In this document: positions 6,939-15,432 of the stretch, in pieces
Layout of the letters: every line of letters begins with the position of its first letter
How positions within the stretch are numbered: position 1 is the stretch's first letter
Notes under the pieces: generated by a model
Told to the model about the DNA's origin: nothing
Databases searched by the model: none
What the model saw: only the letters and a program-made list of their open reading frames with translations
Assembly (NCBI GenBank): GCA_902528805.1
Contig: CABZUC010000006.1
Span: forward strand, 1 to 33,045
Direction: 5' to 3'
From: an uncultured Alphaproteobacteria bacterium
GTDB taxonomy: Bacteria > Pseudomonadota > Alphaproteobacteria > HIMB59
DNA length: 33,045 bases
Translations under genes and position numbers: made by a program

Positions 6939-8108
6939 ATGAAATCTCTTAAAAATCTCAATTTCGAAAAAATCCAAAATGTTGGGATCAGAGTCGATTT
7001 TAATGTGCCTATTGATAAAAATTTTAAGATAACTGACAAAACAAGATTAGACAGGGCAAAGGACACCATCAATTTTATTAAAAATAAACAATGCAACATT
7101 CTTCTTCTATCGCATTTTGGAAGACCAAAAGAAAAATTCGATGACAAGCACTCTTTCTCAAAACTAATTGATCAGTTTCAGGAAATCTTAGAATTAAAAT
7201 TAAATTTTATAAGCTATGAAAATTTTTTAGAAAATGGTCTTAATCAATTCAATCATAATAGGTTTGCCGTAACTCTTTTAGAAAATATTAGATTTTTCGA
7301 AGGTGAAATAAAAAATGATTTAAGTTTTAGTAAATCAATTACTGACAATCTAGATTTATACGTTAACGAAGCATTCTCTGCTTCCCATAGGCTTCACTCA
7401 TCAGTAAACCAAATGGCTAAAAATATTTTATCTACACCTGGTTTTAATTTTGAAAAAGAAATTAATGCCATTAATGATATCAAAAAATCTCAAAAGAAAA
7501 AATTAGCTATAATTGGAGGTTCAAAAATCTCAACTAAAATAAACACACTTTTGTCTTTAACGACTTCTTGCTCAGATATTTTTATAGGAGGAGCAATGGC
7601 TAATAATTTTCTTAAATATAATAAGTTTAATGTTAGTTCTTCTTTAATTGAAGAGGGTGCTGAACGAATGATTGAAATGATTTATAGCTCTGCAAAACAA
7701 ACAGGCTGTAAAATCCATCTCCCAGTTGATGTAATGCTCGATTCAGATCAAAGTGTATTAGTCAATGAACTTGATAAAAACACTGAATTTAAAATTTTAG
7801 ATATAGCAGACTCTTCACATATAGTTTTAGAAAATCTTGTTAAAAAAAGTGATATTATTTTGTGGAACGGTCCCATGGGAATGATTGAAGACCGTAAATT
7901 TTCAAAGGGATCTATTAATCTATCTCACCTTCTTGCTAAAGCTCAAGCTGATGTTGTTATTGGTGGTGGAGATACAATCTTAGCCATCAATATGGCCAAA
8001 GAAAAATTTGAAGACTTTTATTTTGTCTCAACTGCTGGGGGTGCTTTTCTTGAGGCACTAGAGGATAGAGAACTATTGGGAATTGAAGCTCTTAAGGCTG
8101 ATTTATAA
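6939..8108 (+). CDS. pgk: Phosphoglycerate kinase
   Basis: Glycolytic/gluconeogenic enzyme interconverting 1,3-bisphosphoglycerate + ADP and 3-phosphoglycerate + ATP in the cytoplasm. 389 residues, near the usual ~395. Seen in order: RVDFNVP (18-24), SHFGRP (about 58-63), LLENIRFFEGE (about 114-124), YVNEAFSASHR (about 140-150), IIGGSKISTKI, WNGPMG near 310, GGGDTILAI near 340 and STAGGAF near 360. Small departures (NEAFS for the usual NDAFG) look like lineage drift. It stands without gap or fba beside it. Its 3' end overlaps the convergent yciB by 17 bases. Confidence 0.96.
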   Translation: MKSLKNLNFEKIQNVGIRVDFNVPIDKNFKITDKTRLDRAKDTINFIKNKQCNILLLSHFGRPKEKFDDKHSFSKLIDQFQEILELKLNFISYENFLENGLNQFNHNRFAVTLLENIRFFEGEIKNDLSFSKSITDNLDLYVNEAFSASHRLHSSVNQMAKNILSTPGFNFEKEINAINDIKKSQKKKLAIIGGSKISTKINTLLSLTTSCSDIFIGGAMANNFLKYNKFNVSSSLIEEGAERMIEMIYSSAKQTGCKIHLPVDVMLDSDQSVLVNELDKNTEFKILDIADSSHIVLENLVKKSDIILWNGPMGMIEDRKFSKGSINLSHLLAKAQADVVIGGGDTILAINMAKEKFEDFYFVSTAGGAFLEALEDRELLGIEALKADL

Positions 8109-8628
8109 AATGTTTTTTTAGAAACGGAATTTGAATTATAGTAAAGACAATTGTAATTCCCATAATACCAAAGACTTTAAAGTTAACCCAAACATCGGTT
8201 GTTTGAGTTCGCCAAACGATTTCATTTAAAACAGCTAGAAGGACAAAAAAGCTGGACCACATTTTGTTCATTAGCCCCCACCCCTCATCAGTTAATTTTA
8301 AAGAAGAATTCAATAACAATTTTAAAACAGGTTTATTAATAATTGTACTTCCAATTAAAACGATAGCAAAAAGTGCGTTTATGATTGTGGGTTTCATTTT
8401 AAAAAATATTTCATTTTTAAGAAGAATACTCAGGCCACCAAATACAACTAAGATAACTGTACTTACTAACATCATTGTAGAAATTTTTCTTTCTTTGAAA
8501 TAGATAGCTATGAGAGAAATAAATGTAGCCACTATTACAGCAGCTATACTTAAATAGAGATCTTTATCTGATTTATAGTAAACAGCAAAAAAAACAATTA
8601 AGGGAAAAAATTCAAATAGCTGCTTCAT
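8092..8628 (-). CDS. yciB: Inner-membrane septation protein YciB/IspZ
   Basis: 178-residue polytopic membrane protein (about five hydrophobic segments) of the YciB/IspZ family, linked in other bacteria to cell-envelope synthesis and division; the molecular function is unresolved. Family marks: the N-terminus QLFEFFPLIVFFAVYY, KPTIINALFA, and the C-terminal WVNFKVFGIMGITIVFTIIQ. Last gene of the dapF-mtaB-ftsY-yciB run, starting one base after the ftsY stop, an arrangement familiar in alphaproteobacteria. Its end overlaps pgk on the other strand. Confidence 0.9.
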   Translation of the reverse strand: MKQLFEFFPLIVFFAVYYKSDKDLYLSIAAVIVATFISLIAIYFKERKISTMMLVSTVILVVFGGLSILLKNEIFFKMKPTIINALFAIVLIGSTIINKPVLKLLLNSSLKLTDEGWGLMNKMWSSFFVLLAVLNEIVWRTQTTDVWVNFKVFGIMGITIVFTIIQIPFLKKHFINQP

Positions 8629-8629
8629 A

Positions 8630-9448
8630 TTATATGAGTCTATCTAAATATTCTTCAAATTGAAACTCTCTTAAGTCGCTCATACCTTCACCGTACCCTT
8701 CAAATACAACTGGTATGTCAAAATCATTTATTATCGTTAGAAGAGCTCCATATTTAGCATTAGAGTCGACCTTATTCAAAATAATTCCATCTAATGTTAT
8801 ATATTCGCGAAACCCCTCAATAATATGCTTGGATGCAAGTCCGGTATTAGCATCCAAAGTCAAAAAAGTTTGAATTAAATTAAATTGATCAGATTTCTTT
8901 GAAATTATATTTGAAATCTTTTTTAGTTCTGCCATTAAATTTTTATTGTTGTGTTGTCTTCCAGATGTATCAATTATCACAACATCATTTTCTTTCATTT
9001 TATCAATACCTTGGAAAATAACAGCTGATGGATCCTCCATATTATTACCTTTATGTATGGGTACTTCAAATTTTTTGGTAAAATGCTCGAGTTGATCTAT
9101 AGCTGCTGCTCTGAATGTATCTGCTGCAATAACAGCAGGATTTAAGCCGTTTTTTTGAAATAGATTTATAAATTTACCGATGAATGTTGTTTTTCCTGAC
9201 CCGTTATTACCTGCAATTATATATAAGCTCTTACTTTGAGGAGAAAAACCGCCAAATTTTTTTTCTACAAATTTTGTTAGTAGCTCTTTTTTAATAATTT
9301 TTTTAATATCTTCTTCCTTTGATGTATTATCTTTTATTTTTGAAATTATTAATTCAGCAAATTTTGGCTCAACACCATTTTCAAATAAAAGATCTTCTAT
9401 TTCATCAACTTTTAATTTTTTTTGAAAAATTTTTTTTAAAAAAAACAT
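8630..9448 (-). CDS. ftsY: Signal recognition particle receptor FtsY
   Basis: SRP receptor GTPase that docks Ffh-ribosome complexes at the membrane. 272 residues: N domain (about 1-65) and G domain, with no acidic A domain, so much shorter than E. coli FtsY. Seen: P-loop GNNGSGKTTFIGKF (about 79-92), DTFRAAAIDQL (about 110-120), G3 DTSGRQHNN and the closing box GEGMSDLREF. Odd: the G4 segment reads LNKVDSNAKYG where FtsY normally has TKLDGTA+GG; the Lys and Asp of (T/N)KxD are kept. One-base overlap with mtaB upstream. Its partner ffh is encoded 2.1 kb away on the opposite strand. Confidence 0.94.
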   Translation of the reverse strand: MFFLKKIFQKKLKVDEIEDLLFENGVEPKFAELIISKIKDNTSKEEDIKKIIKKELLTKFVEKKFGGFSPQSKSLYIIAGNNGSGKTTFIGKFINLFQKNGLNPAVIAADTFRAAAIDQLEHFTKKFEVPIHKGNNMEDPSAVIFQGIDKMKENDVVIIDTSGRQHNNKNLMAELKKISNIISKKSDQFNLIQTFLTLDANTGLASKHIIEGFREYITLDGIILNKVDSNAKYGALLTIINDFDIPVVFEGYGEGMSDLREFQFEEYLDRLI

Positions 9449-10653
9449 TAAACTCTTATAATTTCACCAACCGGTATGCCAACTAACGGAACCTTATGTT
9501 TGATATAGTTTTGATCATATCCAACAGCTAATCCTAAATTTAATTCCTCAATAAGAACCTCTCTTGGTAAGAAAAGTTTAGATTTTACTTTTTTTAAAAT
9601 TAACTCACCTAGTTCTCTTAAATTTTTTGCTCTTTTTTTAATAATTAATTTGGAAACCTGAGGCATTCTTGATGCAGGGGTATTATTTTTGGGAGAAAAA
9701 GGAAATATATGAAGGTGAGATATTTCATTTTCTTTCAGTAGTCTATATGTATTGTCAAACATTTCATCTGTTTCTGTAGGAAATCCAGCGATTATATCTG
9801 CACCAAATGAAACATCCTCTCTAATTTTTTTACAATGCTCAACAAATTCAAATACATCTTTTGAGTTATGTCTTCTTTTCATTCTTTTAAGTATCATGTC
9901 ATCACCAGATTGAATACTGAGGTGAAGATGAGGCATCACTCTTTGATCTTTCAATACTTCATCAAATTGTTCATCAATCTCTACACAGTCTATTGAAGAT
10001 AGACGCAGACGTTGTAATTTAGTTTTATCTAAAATATCTAAAATTAAATTGCTCAAGCTATATCTGTGCTCAAAATCACTCCCATAGTCAGATATATCTA
10101 CTCCTGTCAAAACTATTTCTTTGACTCCGTTCTCGACAACTCTTTCAACTTCGTCAATTAAGTAAAAAGGATCAAAGCTCCTATTATTACCCCTTCCAAA
10201 AGGAATAATACAAAACGTACATCTATGATTACAACCTTGCTGAATTACCAGGCTTTCTCTGATGCTAAGATTGTTTGTATCTAAAGATGGGCGGATGTCT
10301 TGAGGTGAGTCAAAGATGTCCTCTTTAAAATCAATTTGGGACTCTTCATTAGACAAAGATATCCAGGTTTCTGATTTTAGCTTACTGATATTATCAATAA
10401 CTTTATCAACTTCAGTCATTGATGAATATTTATCAGGTGATATTTGAGCGGCGCACCCTGTCATTACAATTTTTTTATCAGGATTTTCTTTTTTAATTCT
10501 TCTTATAGTTTGTCTTACTTGTCTTTCAGTTTCATTTGTAACTGCACATGAATTTATAACAATTATATTTTTATTATTATTAGATAGTAATTCCTCAATT
10601 TTCTTTCCTTCAAAATTATTTAGCCGACATCCAAAATTAACTACCCTAGACAT
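9448..10653 (-). CDS. mtaB: tRNA t6A37 methylthiotransferase MtaB
   Basis: Radical-SAM enzyme that converts t6A37 to ms2t6A37 in ANN-decoding tRNAs. 401 residues: N-terminal UPF0004 domain with three conserved Cys (NFGCRLN at about 6-12, INSCAVTN near 36, MTGCAAQ near 69), radical-SAM motif C-x3-C-x2-C in QQGCNHRCTFC (about 138-148), then the SAM domain with SIQSGDD and FPFSPKNNTPA. The C-terminal TRAM domain seems very short. MtaB rather than MiaB because of the FGCRLN opening and the dapF-mtaB-ftsY neighbourhood. It starts directly after the dapF stop and overlaps ftsY by one base. Confidence 0.9.
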   Translation of the reverse strand: MSRVVNFGCRLNNFEGKKIEELLSNNNKNIIVINSCAVTNETERQVRQTIRRIKKENPDKKIVMTGCAAQISPDKYSSMTEVDKVIDNISKLKSETWISLSNEESQIDFKEDIFDSPQDIRPSLDTNNLSIRESLVIQQGCNHRCTFCIIPFGRGNNRSFDPFYLIDEVERVVENGVKEIVLTGVDISDYGSDFEHRYSLSNLILDILDKTKLQRLRLSSIDCVEIDEQFDEVLKDQRVMPHLHLSIQSGDDMILKRMKRRHNSKDVFEFVEHCKKIREDVSFGADIIAGFPTETDEMFDNTYRLLKENEISHLHIFPFSPKNNTPASRMPQVSKLIIKKRAKNLRELGELILKKVKSKLFLPREVLIEELNLGLAVGYDQNYIKHKVPLVGIPVGEIIRV

Positions 10654-11466
10654 TTATATATTAATAGTTGATTTATAAACTAATTCAGCTGGACCTTGAA
10701 GATATACCATCTTATCTTGAATTTCTGTTTTTAACTTTGATTGTTCTGTAATTATTTCAATTTTAGAGGACACAATATCGTTATAGTTTAAAACAAATGC
10801 TGTCGCACATGTTCCTGAACCACAGGCAAGCGTATGCCCGCCACCCCTTTCCCAAAATAATACTTTGATTTTAGATTTATTGAGTACCTGAACAAAAGTA
10901 ATATTTGCCTGATCAGGGAAAATTTTATTTTTTACAAGCAAAGGTCCTAGATGATTTAATTTAATTGATACTAAATTTTTAACTAACACCACACAATGGG
11001 GATTGCCAATATTTGCTGTCATTATTTTTACTAATCCTGGTATTTTAATACCTTTAATATGAATACCTTGGGTGTCCATTTTTTTTGATAAGGGTATTTT
11101 CTGCCAATTTAAAGTTACTTCTCCAACATTGACTTTGTATTCTTCTTCAGTTTTTTTACCGTGATGGATAAATTTATGACTTTTGATAATTACGTCTTTG
11201 ATTTTCTTTTTTTCAACTAAAAATTTATAGACACAACGCAGGCCATTTCCACAATTTTTTCCAAGTGAGCCATCTGAATTATAAAAAGCAACTTGATGGT
11301 ACGCTCCAACTTTTTTCAATAAAATCAGTTGATCACAGCCTATGCCAAATCGTCTGTCACATAATTTTTTAATAATTTTTTTTGATTTTCTAATTAAATC
11401 AACGTTTTTATCTATTATTACAAAGTCATTTCCTGCCCCATGAGCTTTCATAAAAGGTATTTTCAT
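10654..11466 (-). CDS. dapF: Diaminopimelate epimerase
   Basis: PLP-independent epimerase converting LL- to meso-diaminopimelate for lysine and peptidoglycan. From the ATG at 11466 it is 270 residues, starting MKIPFMKAHGAGNDFVIID, the family start. A GTG at 11496 in frame would add ten residues that match nothing, so I prefer the ATG. Both catalytic Cys are present: KNCGNG (about residue 75) and ACGSGTCA (about 220), in the blocks NSDGSLGKNCGNGLR and ERGGGHTLACGSG. First gene of the minus-strand operon. Asd in this same window supplies the semialdehyde upstream in the pathway. Confidence 0.93.
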   Translation of the reverse strand: MKIPFMKAHGAGNDFVIIDKNVDLIRKSKKIIKKLCDRRFGIGCDQLILLKKVGAYHQVAFYNSDGSLGKNCGNGLRCVYKFLVEKKKIKDVIIKSHKFIHHGKKTEEEYKVNVGEVTLNWQKIPLSKKMDTQGIHIKGIKIPGLVKIMTANIGNPHCVVLVKNLVSIKLNHLGPLLVKNKIFPDQANITFVQVLNKSKIKVLFWERGGGHTLACGSGTCATAFVLNYNDIVSSKIEIITEQSKLKTEIQDKMVYLQGPAELVYKSTINI

Positions 11467-11515
11467 AGACCCGCTATAGTGATATAAAAACTCCACTTAA
11501 TAAAGAAAAAATTAG

Positions 11516-11547
11516 TCGGCCGATGAGTATCATTCGCCGATTTTTTT
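11516..11547 (+). promoter_or_regulatory. Terminator-like hairpin with T-run directly before ffh
   Basis: Stem TCGGC/GCCGA (11516-11520 with 11536-11540), one mismatch, then a further five pairs (11522-11526 with 11530-11534, one G-T) around a 3-base loop, followed by seven T and a second T-run up to two bases before the ffh ATG. It looks like an intrinsic terminator on the plus strand, yet nothing on that strand lies upstream except the dapF antisense. A TATAGT at 11475-11480 could start a short leader. Possible attenuator of ffh; or a terminator for unknown antisense transcription. Confidence 0.5.
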
Positions 11548-11556
11548 ATTTTTTAG

Positions 11557-12909
11557 ATGCTAGAAAATATAACAAATAAAATAACTGGAATTTTTCAAGG
11601 CCTCTCAAATAAAGGAGCTATTACTGAAAAAGATTTAGAGTTAACTTTGCGTGAGGTGAGAGTAGCTCTATTAGAAGCAGATGTTTCTCTAAGAGTCTCT
11701 AAAGATTTAATTAAAAAAATTCAAGACAAAGCACTTGGCCAAAAGGTAATTGAAAATGTTCAGCCAGGACAACAAATTATTAAAATTGTTAGTGATGAGC
11801 TTACAGAAATTCTTGGCACACAAAGCAGTGAACTAAATTTTAAAAATAAACCCTCAATCTTTTTAATGTGTGGTTTGCAGGGTGCAGGTAAAACAACATC
11901 GATTGCAAAGCTTGCCTATTACTGTCAAAATTCTCTCAATAAATCTGTAGCACTAGTATCAACAGACTTAAGAAGACCCGCAGCGATTGAACAACTACGT
12001 ATTTTATCTCAAAAAAATAACATTCAATTTATTGAACCAGTTAATCAAAACATAAAAGAGATTGTCAATAATGCAATTGAACAAAGTAACAAACTTTTAT
12101 CAGATATTCTTATAATCGATACCTCTGGTCGTATCAGTACAGACGAGGAATTACTTTTAGAACTAAAAACTATTCACGATATCGCAAAACCACAAGAAAA
12201 CTTACTTGTATTAGATTCTATGATGGGTCAGCAAGCTTTAAGTGTTGTAGAGTCTTTTGACTCCACAGCTCCTCTTACGGGATTTATCTTAACAAGACTG
12301 GATGCAGACCCAAGAGGAGGAGTTGCGCTCTCAGCAAAATATCAAACAGGTTTGCCTATTCGTTTCTTTGGATCTGGTGAAAACATTGAAGATTTTGAAG
12401 TTTTCCACCCAGAAAGAATTGCTTCAAGAATACTTGGCATGGGAGACGTTGTATCACTAGTTGAAAAAGCACAGAAAGACTTTGATGAAAAAGAAATGGA
12501 AAGTCTGCAGTCCCAGATGTTGAGTGGGAAATTTAATATGAATGATCTTTTGAAGCAATTTTCACAAATGAAAAAAATGGGAGGTATGTCTGGACTGATG
12601 TCACATATGCCAGGTGTAAGCAAAATTAAAAATATGATGGAAAGTGGAGATTTTGATGAAAAAGTTATTGATCATCAAATAGCAATCATTTGTTCGATGA
12701 CTAAAGATGAAAGAGTTGACCCCGACTTACTAAAAGCTTCAAGAAAAAGAAGAATAGCAACTGGGTCTGGAAGACAAGTACATGAAGTCAATAGGCTTCT
12801 CAAACAATTTGAGCAAACTAAAAAACTTATGAAACAAGCACAAAAACCGGGTTTTGCAAATAAAATTAAAAGTTTATTAGGCGGAAACCAAATGCCAACG
12901 ATTGATTAA
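11557..12909 (+). CDS. ffh: Signal recognition particle protein Ffh (SRP54)
   Basis: GTPase that with 4.5S RNA binds signal sequences of nascent membrane and secreted proteins and docks with FtsY. 450 residues, normal length. N domain (about 1-85); G domain with P-loop GLQGAGKTTSIAKL (about 108-121), DLRRPAAIEQL, G3 DTSGRISTDEEL, G4 TRLDADPRGG (Arg for Lys in TKxD, as is common in alphaproteobacteria). Met-rich M domain from about 325 with KKMGGMSGLMSHMPG and RRIATGSGRQVHEVNRLLKQF, which holds the RNA and signal peptide. Starts the plus-strand run into rpsP. No 4.5S RNA was found in the window. Confidence 0.97.
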   Translation: MLENITNKITGIFQGLSNKGAITEKDLELTLREVRVALLEADVSLRVSKDLIKKIQDKALGQKVIENVQPGQQIIKIVSDELTEILGTQSSELNFKNKPSIFLMCGLQGAGKTTSIAKLAYYCQNSLNKSVALVSTDLRRPAAIEQLRILSQKNNIQFIEPVNQNIKEIVNNAIEQSNKLLSDILIIDTSGRISTDEELLLELKTIHDIAKPQENLLVLDSMMGQQALSVVESFDSTAPLTGFILTRLDADPRGGVALSAKYQTGLPIRFFGSGENIEDFEVFHPERIASRILGMGDVVSLVEKAQKDFDEKEMESLQSQMLSGKFNMNDLLKQFSQMKKMGGMSGLMSHMPGVSKIKNMMESGDFDEKVIDHQIAIICSMTKDERVDPDLLKASRKRRIATGSGRQVHEVNRLLKQFEQTKKLMKQAQKPGFANKIKSLLGGNQMPTID

Positions 12910-12927
12910 ATATAGAAGGGAGAGATC

Positions 12928-13539
12928 ATGGCGACAAAAATAAGACTAGCAAGAGGGGGTTCAAAGAAAAGACCTTTTTACAGAATAGTGGTGGCTGATG
13001 AAAGAGCACCTAGAGATGGTAATTTCATTGAAAAAATAGGTAACTTTAATCCAATGGTGCCGAAGGACCACAAAGAAAGAGTTATGCTAAGCAAAGAAAG
13101 AGCTGAGCACTGGTTAAAAGTTGGAGCATTACCGACAGAAAGAGTTCAAAAAATTCTCTTTGAACTAGGAATGATGGAAGCCCCAAAAATAACTGAGAAG
13201 ACGAAAAAACATTTACCGAAGGCAAAAGCTCAGGAAAGAGTTAAGTCAAAAGAGGAAGAGGCATTAAAAGCAGCTGAGAATGCAAAAGCTGCTGAAGAAG
13301 CGGCAAAAGTAGAAGCAGAAAAACCTGCTGAAGAGACATCCACTGCAGATGAGCAACCTCCTGTTGAAGAAGCTGCAACTGAAAAACCAGCTGAACAAGA
13401 CGTAAAATCAGAAGAAACACCAGAGCCTGAGGAGAAGAAAGAGGAAGCCCCTGTACTGGAAGAACCTAAAGCAGAGGTGGTTGCAACCGAGGCTGCTGAA
13501 GACAAAACTGACAATAATAAAGAGGAACCTAAAGAATAA
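12928..13539 (+). CDS. rpsP: 30S ribosomal protein S16 with long acidic tail
   Basis: The first ~85 residues are a normal S16 ([52 protein letters not shown]). The protein runs to 203 residues, adding about 115 residues of Glu, Ala, Lys, Pro and Thr: a helical Ala/Glu/Lys part ([19 protein letters not shown]), then Pro/Glu-rich repeats ending NNKEEPKE. Alphaproteobacterial S16 often carries an extension, but this one is longer than the core itself. A clear GGGAG lies upstream of the ATG. Order ffh-rpsP-rimM-trmD-rplS is classical. Confidence 0.95.
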   Translation: MATKIRLARGGSKKRPFYRIVVADERAPRDGNFIEKIGNFNPMVPKDHKERVMLSKERAEHWLKVGALPTERVQKILFELGMMEAPKITEKTKKHLPKAKAQERVKSKEEEALKAAENAKAAEEAAKVEAEKPAEETSTADEQPPVEEAATEKPAEQDVKSEETPEPEEKKEEAPVLEEPKAEVVATEAAEDKTDNNKEEPKE

Positions 13540-13546
13540 TTTTCTT

Positions 13547-14044
13547 GTGACTTCCTTTAACAAAAATTTCATACAAGTTGGCGTAATTGGCAGACCCAAA
13601 GGAACTAAGGGTCTGCTAAGGTTTCACAGTTTTTTAAATGATGATCGTGATGTAAATCAGTTTAAAGAATTTTATTTAGACGACGAAAAAATTATTGAAT
13701 TAAAACTCGTCTCTTTCGATAAAAAAAGCCCACTTATAACAATCAATGAGATAAACAATAGGACGGATATTGAAAAGTTTGTTAATGAAAAAATTTTTTT
13801 AAAAAAAGAACAATTATCACCTGTAAAAGGTAATGAATATTACTTTCATGATTTAGAGGGATTAGATGTAATGGACAATAAAGACCAGAAAGTAGGTGAA
13901 GTATCTTCAGTCGTTAATTTTGGAGCAGGAGACTTACTGGAAATATATTTTATGAAGAGTATGAAAAAAGAATTTTTTAGATTCACAGAACAAAATTTTC
14001 CTTTGGTAAACATAAAAGAAAAAAAAATAATAATTAAAAATTAA
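13547..14044 (+). CDS. rimM: Ribosome maturation factor RimM
   Basis: 30S assembly factor that binds S19 and helps process 16S rRNA. From GTG at 13547 the protein is 165 residues, the usual size; upstream in-frame codons overlap rpsP and match nothing, so the GTG is preferred. N-terminal RimM barrel: FIQVGVIGRPKGTKGLLRFHSF (start of the domain, with the conserved G+ +G..G). C-terminal PRC-like barrel from about residue 95: YYFHDLEGLDV, GEVSSVVNFGAGDLLEI, FPLVNIKEKKIII. One-base overlap with trmD. Confidence 0.92.
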   Translation: MTSFNKNFIQVGVIGRPKGTKGLLRFHSFLNDDRDVNQFKEFYLDDEKIIELKLVSFDKKSPLITINEINNRTDIEKFVNEKIFLKKEQLSPVKGNEYYFHDLEGLDVMDNKDQKVGEVSSVVNFGAGDLLEIYFMKSMKKEFFRFTEQNFPLVNIKEKKIIIKN

Positions 14045-14769
14045 TGATCACATTTAATATCCTCACTTTATTCCCAGAGGCTTTCCCTGGTATTTTACAA
14101 CATGGTTTGCTAGGCAAGGCTCTTTTAAAAAATCATTATAAAATCAATACTATTAACATAAGAGACTATAGTGATCTGTCTGCTAACTCTGTAGATGATA
14201 AACCATTTAGCGGTGGCGCAGGGATGATTTTAAGACCAGATATAATTTCTAAAGCTATTGAGGCAAACTTTAATAAGGACGAGCTAGATACCTTTACAAA
14301 GATTTGTTTTTCTGCAAAAGGTAAAAATTTTTCTCAAATTGATTTAATTCAAAATAAGTCAAATCAAAATTTTATTTTATTAAATGGTAGATATGAGGGA
14401 ATAGACCAAAGAGTGATTGACTATTATGAATTCCAAGAGATCTCAGTAAGTGATGTCATTTTAAATGGAGGTGAAGTGGCATCGTTATTGTTTATTGAGG
14501 CATTTATGAGATTACAACCTGGTGTCTTAGGTAACGAAGATACTCACTCTAATGAGTCTTTTCAAAATGAACTAGTTGAACACGATCAATATACAAGACC
14601 AAACCCATGGGTAGCTCCTGACCATACAGACATAGAAGTCCCAACTGTTCTTTTAAGTGGTAATCATGCGGATATAGATTTATGGAAACACCAGAATTCA
14701 AAGGAAAATACTGAAAAAAACAGGCCAGATTTATTTAAAAAGTATTTAAAAAAAAACAAAAATGATTAG
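14044..14769 (+). CDS. trmD: tRNA (guanine-N1)-methyltransferase TrmD
   Basis: SPOUT-family enzyme methylating G37 of tRNAs that read CUN, CCN and CGG, preventing +1 frameshifts. 241 residues. Seen: MITFNILTLFPEAFPG start, the knot-forming LLNGRYEGIDQRV (about 112-124), SVSDVILNGGEVASLLFIEAF (start near 137) and the C-terminal PPVLLSG-equivalent VPTVLLSGNHADI. All fit TrmD. The TAATG junction couples it to rimM. Confidence 0.96.
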   Translation: MITFNILTLFPEAFPGILQHGLLGKALLKNHYKINTINIRDYSDLSANSVDDKPFSGGAGMILRPDIISKAIEANFNKDELDTFTKICFSAKGKNFSQIDLIQNKSNQNFILLNGRYEGIDQRVIDYYEFQEISVSDVILNGGEVASLLFIEAFMRLQPGVLGNEDTHSNESFQNELVEHDQYTRPNPWVAPDHTDIEVPTVLLSGNHADIDLWKHQNSKENTEKNRPDLFKKYLKKNKND

Positions 14770-14779
14770 AATATGGCGC

Positions 14780-14813
14780 TCTAATACCACCCACAAATTA
14801 GTATTGGATGGAG
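14780..14813 (+). promoter_or_regulatory. Hairpin and ribosome site in the rplS leader
   Basis: The 50-base trmD-rplS spacer holds an 8-bp stem (14780-14787 with 14801-14808, one G-T) around a 13-base loop. The Shine-Dalgarno GGAG (14810-14813) follows at once, six bases before the ATG at 14820. A competing pairing GCTC (14778-14781) with GAGC (14811-14814) would mask the ribosome site. This could be an L19 autoregulatory leader; that is inference. Confidence 0.35.
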
Positions 14814-14819
14814 CACACA

Positions 14820-15419
14820 ATGAATGAAATAATTAAAAATTACGAACAATCACAAATACAGCAAATTTTAAAAAGCTCAAAAGTTTCAGATTTCGCACCC
14901 GGTGACACAGTAAAAGTTAATGTAAAAATTAAAGAGGGAAACAAAGAAAGAGTTCAGGCATTCCAAGGCGTATGTATCGGTAAAAAAAATAATGGCCTTA
15001 ACTCATCTTTCACTGTTAGAAAAATTTCTAGTGGTGAGGGCGTAGAAAGAGTTTTTCCACTTTACAGTAACGTTATTGACTCAATTGAACGTATCAAAGT
15101 TGGAGATGTTAGAAGAGCAAAATTATATTACCTCAGAGGCCTATCTGGTAAAAAAGCAAGAATAGCTGAGAGAACAGATGGTCGAGTATATGATGATAAA
15201 CAATATGTATCTTCAATAGAAGACGTCAAAGAAGTTACAGAGGAACAAATTGAAGAAAAAAAACCTGAAACTCCTGTAACTGAAGAGACACCTGTAGAAG
15301 CTGCTAAAGAAACCAAAACAGAGGCAGCATCTCCTCAAGAAGACTCTAAAGCTAAAGAGGAGCCAAAAGAAGAGATATCTGCTGAAAAAAAAGCAGAAGA
15401 GGCTGAAACTAAAAGCTAA
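14820..15419 (+). CDS. rplS: 50S ribosomal protein L19 with acidic tail
   Basis: L19 sits at the 30S-50S interface. The start at 14820 ([12 protein letters not shown]) matches the family; an in-frame ATG at 14808 is the Shine-Dalgarno itself. The core to about residue 115 is standard: [71 protein letters not shown] tail of about 80 residues rich in Glu, Lys, Ala, Pro and Thr follows, ending EETKS-like, making 199 residues against the usual 115-130. The tail resembles that of S16 encoded three genes upstream. Confidence 0.95.
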   Translation: MNEIIKNYEQSQIQQILKSSKVSDFAPGDTVKVNVKIKEGNKERVQAFQGVCIGKKNNGLNSSFTVRKISSGEGVERVFPLYSNVIDSIERIKVGDVRRAKLYYLRGLSGKKARIAERTDGRVYDDKQYVSSIEDVKEVTEEQIEEKKPETPVTEETPVEAAKETKTEAASPQEDSKAKEEPKEEISAEKKAEEAETKS

Positions 15420-15432
15420 GTTAAGTAGTATC

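Noticed and set aside
11516..11547. 4.5S SRP RNA next to ffh
   Set aside because: Hairpin is only 25 bases and lacks the conserved GGAAG/AGCAG asymmetric loop of SRP RNA.
13230..13514. 94-codon minus-strand Ser/Ala-rich frame opposite the S16 tail
   Set aside because: Long antisense frame produced by the low-complexity Glu/Ala codons of the tail; no match to any family.
15420..15432. Leucine attenuator or T-box before leuC
   Set aside because: Only 13 bases separate rplS from leuC; there is no room for a leader peptide and no Leu-codon run.
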